DNA from: JBFXJF01 sp050175155
GTDB lineage: Bacteria; Bacillota; Bacilli; Tepidibacillales; Tepidibacillaceae
Length of the DNA stretch: 64,000 bases
Direction: 5' to 3'
Assembly: GCA_050175155.1 (NCBI GenBank)
Contig: JBFXJF010000008.1
Coordinates: forward strand, 1 to 64,000
In this document: piece by piece, positions 61,201 to 64,000 of the stretch
Layout: the number at the start of each line of letters is the position of its first letter
How positions within the stretch are numbered: position 1 is the first letter of the stretch
Translations under genes and position numbers: made by a program
The notes under the pieces: generated by a model
What the model was told of the DNA's origin: nothing
Database searches by the model: none
The model's input: the letters and a program-made list of their open reading frames with translations, nothing else

Positions 61201-61786
61201 GCAACATGGGTTTATTACATCAATAGGGTTTGATTTATACAATCAGATGTTAAAAGAGGCAATTGATGAATTAAAAGGTGATGTTAAAGAAGAGGTTAAA
61301 TTTGAATCGCAAATAGAACTGGATATTGATGCTTATTTGCCAAGTGATTATATAAGTGATCAAATGCAAAAGATAGAGATGTATAAAAAATTCATAAATA
61401 TAAAAACTATTCAAAGTGCATATGAGATTGAAGAGGAGTTACTTGACCGATTTGGAGAATTAGCTCAACCTGCCATTAACTTGCTAGCAATTGCAAGAAT
61501 TAAAGTTTATACTTACATTTACCACATTGAAAGTGTGACACAAAAGGGGAAAGAAGTTATAATTAAAATTAGATCGGATCAAAATCAATTAATTAATGGG
61601 TACAAACTTTTTATTATAGCCAATGAATTTAAGCCTAGGGTTAAGTTAGCTTCTACAAATCAATTAACTATATTAATAAATACTAAAGGGCTAACACCAG
61701 AAGAGATAATTGCTCTAATTGAAAAGTTTTTAATAAAATACCAAGATACTACAATAAAAGGAGAACAGATTAATGAGAAGTTTTAG
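58247..61786 (+). CDS. mfd: Transcription-repair coupling factor Mfd
   Basis: The 1179-residue protein has a UvrB-like N-terminal part, the RNA polymerase interaction domain (DYVVHINHGIGIYTGIETL), the helicase with GDVGYGKTEVAVRAAFKAA and DEEQRFGVKHKEKI, motif VI (QLRGRVGRSNRIAYSYF) and the TRCF C-terminal domain. It displaces stalled polymerase and recruits UvrA. I choose ATG 58247 after GGGAGG rather than the upstream TTG-type extension. The stop overlaps prsA by 14 bases. Confidence 0.98.
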   Translation: MDIILEKFSSSKEYQAIITGLKEGLTEQLVTGLSGSTKNILLAALYKEEKRPVIIITHNLLQAQKVFEDLNELVEIDQIFIYPDNKLTVYDIDAQSPEILGQRIKVLKNLVTNKKGIYIIPYVSFQKFLSPKEDFESAIITLKVGQEIELDKLIKHLVFVGYERLDMVSKHGEFSVRGGVIDIFSLASEHPVRIEFFDINIDSIRTFDAASQRSVANIEAIDISPVKDFILTKEQFQQVTIKVEEILKQEKNKLIDPKLREKKLSNLAWEIEQLKQGKYFSGITKYVSLLYSKKTTILDYLSKNSIIIFDEPSRIYESSKQIENELNESKIELIEQGEYILQDEGNYSYPDLVLSLNKQVIYLSIFLRQSPNTSPQNIINFICHSMQNFYGQLNVVKSELDRWRKAKNLVVFLAADLERAKRLQRVLADFDIEVDVLSGNINNLALKPVIMIGNLMSGFEIPSINIVVITEGEIYSNRQRRVRKAEHQTNAERIKSYTDLNIGDYVVHINHGIGIYTGIETLKINDIHKDYLHIKYANNDKLFVPIEQINLVQKYIGGEGQSPKVYSLGGNEWSKIKNKVKSSVKDIAQELIVLYAKRQAIKGYAFPKDQDYHREFASMFPYEETPDQSKTIEEISRDMEKERPMDRLLCGDVGYGKTEVAVRAAFKAAFAGKQVAILVPTTILAQQHFKTFKERFMDYPIKIGVISRFVNKKEQSNVINQLKNGTIDIVIGTHRMLSKDIVFSDLGLLIIDEEQRFGVKHKEKIKELKTNVDVLTLTATPIPRTLHMSILGVRDLSIIETPPENRFPVQTYVLEYSDEMIREAIEREIARGGQVYFLYNRVKTIFHMADLVRTLVPSAKVAVAHGQLPEAELESVMYDFLEGEQDVLVSTTIIEAGVDIPNVNTLIVCDAERMGLSQLYQLRGRVGRSNRIAYSYFTYQRDKVLSEVAEKRLQAIKEFTELGSGFKIAMRDLAIRGAGNLLGAEQHGFITSIGFDLYNQMLKEAIDELKGDVKEEVKFESQIELDIDAYLPSDYISDQMQKIEMYKKFINIKTIQSAYEIEEELLDRFGELAQPAINLLAIARIKVYTYIYHIESVTQKGKEVIIKIRSDQNQLINGYKLFIIANEFKPRVKLASTNQLTILINTKGLTPEEIIALIEKFLIKYQDTTIKGEQINEKF

Positions 61787-62669
61787 AAAAGTTAGTTTTT
61801 TAGTTTTAGTTTTGGTGCTATTATTTACTGTTGCTGGATGCAATAATAATGAAACTATAATTGCAGAATACGAAGGTGGACAAGTAACACAGAGTGAATT
61901 TGACATTTATATGGGTTTAGCAAACTTTTTCGAACCAGGCTTAACTGAGTACATGGAACAAAGTGATGAAGCGGAGAGAAAAGAAATAACTAAAGCTTAT
62001 TTAGAAACTTATATTGGTGAACAATATCTAGCTGGGAAAGTTGAAGATGATAAATCTTTGAAGGATAAGGCAGATACAACATTACAACTAATAAAAGATC
62101 AATATACAGTCGACTTAGGTTCTGAAGAAGCATACAAGCAGAATTTAACTGATTTAAATATTACAGAAGATGATTTACATGATTATTTATACCGTTATTA
62201 TAAAGCAGAAGATTATTTTGTAACGAATAGATACGAAGAAGATAATAAAATTTTCTCAATTGCAACTGTTAGCCATATACTTATAGCGAACGAAGAGCGT
62301 ACTGATGAAGAGGCCAAAAATATTGCTGAAGAAGTTTTAGTAAAACTAAAGGCTGGTGAAGATTTTGCTACTTTAGTTACAGAGTATTCAGATGACCCAG
62401 GGAGTAAAAGTAATGGAGGAACATATGAAAATATGCCTGTAGCTTTATGGGTTGAAGAGTTTATGGAAGCAGCAATAACTCTTCCATTAAATGAGATTAG
62501 TGAGCTTGTTCAAACTGATTATGGTTATCATATAATTAAGGTAACAGAAAGAAGTATGCCAACATTAGACGAAGTTTCGCCGGATGTTAGAAATATAATT
62601 TTTTCTGAAGAGTATAGTAATTTTATGAACAGTGAATTATCAACAATTATTACGAAAATCAACTTATAA
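61773..62669 (+). CDS. prsA: PrsA-like foldase lipoprotein (parvulin PPIase)
   Basis: The 298-residue protein has a lipoprotein signal (LLFTVAGC, Cys at about residue 22), a helical SurA-like N-terminal region and a parvulin domain at about residues 165-265 (VSHILIANEERTDEEAKNIA, YSDDPGSKSNGG, TDYGYHIIKVTE). It would help secreted proteins fold outside the membrane. It overlaps the end of mfd by 14 bases, GGAGA precedes the ATG. It does not occur at this place in B. subtilis. Confidence 0.9.
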   Translation: MRSFRKVSFLVLVLVLLFTVAGCNNNETIIAEYEGGQVTQSEFDIYMGLANFFEPGLTEYMEQSDEAERKEITKAYLETYIGEQYLAGKVEDDKSLKDKADTTLQLIKDQYTVDLGSEEAYKQNLTDLNITEDDLHDYLYRYYKAEDYFVTNRYEEDNKIFSIATVSHILIANEERTDEEAKNIAEEVLVKLKAGEDFATLVTEYSDDPGSKSNGGTYENMPVALWVEEFMEAAITLPLNEISELVQTDYGYHIIKVTERSMPTLDEVSPDVRNIIFSEEYSNFMNSELSTIITKINL

Positions 62670-62723
62670 AGAGATATTATAGTAACAATTACAGGGGTAT
62701 ATTTAAAATTAATTAATAGTTCT

Positions 62724-62754
62724 TGTATAATAATTTACCAATAGAAGAATACTA
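62724..62754 (+). promoter_or_regulatory. Possible sigma-G promoter of spoVT
   Basis: TGTATA (62724-62729), 18-base spacer, AATACTA (62748-62754), near the sigma-G pattern TGAATA-N17/18-CATACTA. spoVT is a sigma-G gene in B. subtilis. Confidence 0.5.
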
Positions 62755-62832
62755 TGGGCATAGAAAAGTATATAAATGTAAACTGCAGTGCTTAGATTAC
62801 AGCATAAATATGAAAGTGAGGCATCTGGGAAT

Positions 62833-63372
62833 ATGAAAGCGACTGGTATTGTGCGCCGCATTGATGATTTAGGTCGAGTGGTAATACCGAAAGAAATAAG
62901 GAGAACTTTAAGGATAAGAGAAGGAGATCCCTTAGAGATATTTGTTGATCGAGATGGCGAGGTAATTCTAAAAAAATATTCGCCAATAGGTGAACTAGGG
63001 GAATTTGCTAAGGAGTATGTTGAATCTTTATATGAGAATTTAAATCTTACTTCGATAATAACGGATAGGGATATTATAATTGCTGTCGCAGGGGCGAGTA
63101 AAAAGGATTTTATTGAAAAACCTATTGGGAAAATTGTTGAACAGAGCATGGAAAGCAGAAAAACAATAATTGAAGCTAACCCGGGGAATTATAGTTTAAT
63201 TAAAGATATATATGAGAATTATTCATCTTATGTAATAGCGCCCATAATTGCCGGGGGCGATCCTATAGGTGCAGTTATACTAATTGGTAAAGAGGATACA
63301 AAAATAGGCATAACGGAAGTTAAATTGGTTGAAACTTCAGCATCGTTTTTAGCTAAGCAAATGGAACAATAG
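62833..63372 (+). CDS. spoVT: Stage V sporulation regulator SpoVT
   Basis: The 179-residue protein has an N-terminal AbrB-type DNA-binding domain (MKATGIVRRIDDLGRVVIPK, about 1-50) and a C-terminal GAF-like domain (about 60-179, IIAVAGASKKDFIEKPIGK). SpoVT modulates sigma-G genes in the forespore. I choose ATG 62833; upstream in-frame starts would cover the possible promoter leader. A terminator follows at once. Confidence 0.94.
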   Translation: MKATGIVRRIDDLGRVVIPKEIRRTLRIREGDPLEIFVDRDGEVILKKYSPIGELGEFAKEYVESLYENLNLTSIITDRDIIIAVAGASKKDFIEKPIGKIVEQSMESRKTIIEANPGNYSLIKDIYENYSSYVIAPIIAGGDPIGAVILIGKEDTKIGITEVKLVETSASFLAKQMEQ

Positions 63373-63403
63373 AAAGAAGCAGGCGTTACCTGCTTCTTTT
63401 TAT
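63373..63403 (+). terminator. Terminator after spoVT
   Basis: AAAGAAGCAGG (63373-63383) pairs with CCTGCTTCTTT (63389-63399), loop 5 bases, then TTATTA. Confidence 0.9.
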
Positions 63404-63479
63404 TAGATAGGTATGAAAATTATATTGAATATTGATATAATACGATATGGTTTTCATTGGTAACAGGGAGAGGGATAAT

Positions 63480-64000
63480 ATGGGACCAAGGGGTAGATCT
63501 TTTTTGACTGGTGCTGCTATACTAGGGGCAGCTTCTCTGATTTCAAAGCTGCTAGGGGCAGTTTATCGTATTCCATATCAAAATATTGTAGGTGATTTGG
63601 GATTAGCAGCTTACAATAAAATTTATCCGTTGTATAGTATAATTTTAATAATTGCAACTGCCGGATTTCCACTTGCAATATCAAAAATTGTTGCTGAGCA
63701 ACTAATCACGGGGGACAAAGCAGGGGCCAGAAGAGTTTTAAATATTTCAATATATGTATTGTCTATTACGGGAATACTTTCTTTTGCACTTCTTTTTTTT
63801 GGTGCTGATTTTATAGCGAAGCTGATGGGAAATTCGGAATTATCTATAGTAATAAAAAGCGTTTCTTTTGCGCTATTAATTGTTCCTTTAATGGCAGCTA
63901 TAAGAGGTTATTATCAAGGTCACCAATACATGGTTCCAACTGCTTCATCGCAAGTAGTTGAGCAAATTGTTAGGGTAATTACAATATTATTTCTAGCATA
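63480..64000 (+). CDS. SpoVB/YabM-like polysaccharide flippase, N-terminal part (runs off the window)
   Basis: From ATG 63480, after GGGAGAGGGA, an open frame of 173 codons runs to the right edge. It begins MGPRGRSFLTGAAILGAASL and continues SKLLGAVYRIPYQNIVGDLG, typical of the MATE-like SpoVB/MurJ superfamily, with at least four hydrophobic segments visible. Members move lipid-linked cell-wall precursors. The place after spoVT fits B. subtilis yabM. The C-terminal part is not seen, so SpoVB versus YabM cannot be decided. Confidence 0.88.
   Translation, partial: MGPRGRSFLTGAAILGAASLISKLLGAVYRIPYQNIVGDLGLAAYNKIYPLYSIILIIATAGFPLAISKIVAEQLITGDKAGARRVLNISIYVLSITGILSFALLFFGADFIAKLMGNSELSIVIKSVSFALLIVPLMAAIRGYYQGHQYMVPTASSQVVEQIVRVITILFLA

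Overview
The window is the replication-origin region of the chromosome of an AT-rich, endospore-forming Firmicute. The order of genes follows the Bacillus subtilis origin region almost step by step: parB-parA-noc-rsmG-mnmG-mnmE-jag-yidC-yidD-rnpA-rpmH, then oriC, then dnaA-dnaN-yaaA-recF-remB-gyrB-gyrA. Very low GC, TTG/GTG starts with strong GGAGG-type ribosome binding sites, and sporulation genes (bofA, gin, fin, sspF, spoVG, spoVT, a spoVB-like flippase, abrB) place it in Bacillota. T-box control of metG, a CTC-type L25 and an AbrB with a zinc-binding tail suggest a clostridial lineage rather than Bacillus itself. The species cannot be named from the sequence.

Layout. Positions 1-228 hold the 3' end of an ISL3-type insertion sequence. 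Positions 308-11806 run on the minus strand: a bactofilin + M23 peptidase pair, a DUF4446 protein, the ParB/ParA and Noc segregation proteins with two parS sites, the tRNA U34 modification genes mnmG/mnmE, and the jag-yidC-yidD-rnpA-rpmH block. oriC is bipartite: DnaA boxes lie at 11955-12174 before dnaA, and a second module with repeated TTATTAACA 9-mers and DnaA-trio-like triplets lies between dnaA and dnaN (13576-13680). From 12214 to the end almost everything runs on the plus strand, away from the origin, except yaaC and abrB.

Positions 12214-20924 hold replication initiation, the sliding clamp, RecF and gyrase. Positions 21174-29379 hold a DUF4015 protein, yaaC, guaB, dacA, pdxS-pdxT and serS. 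Positions 29535-33473 hold three tRNAs, tadA, a KtrB-type potassium transporter, uppP, SRP RNA and a palindromic repeat. Positions 33571-44670 hold the dnaX-ebfC-recR-yaaL-bofA-gin block and the yaaO-tmk-darA-yaaR-holB-yaaT-yabA-trmN6-(yazA+rsmI) block. Positions 44724-51669 hold abrB, an HD phosphohydrolase, T-box-controlled metG, tatD, rnmV, ksgA, veg and sspF. Positions 51767-64000 hold ispE, purR, spoVG, glmU, prs, rplY, pth, fin, mfd, prsA, spoVT and the start of a spoVB-like gene. No rRNA operon is present, unlike the same region of B. subtilis.

The most interesting signals are regulatory or structural. The yazA and rsmI genes are fused in one frame. Two diverged copies of a 120-bp palindromic element are present. 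A possible sigma-H promoter plus Spo0A box precedes the M23/bactofilin pair. abrB has tandem Spo0A boxes in the B. subtilis geometry. Possible sigma-F promoters precede gin and fin, and a possible sigma-G promoter precedes spoVT. A very short T-box-like leader precedes serS. All promoter calls are by-eye matches to known consensus sequences and are not experimentally supported.
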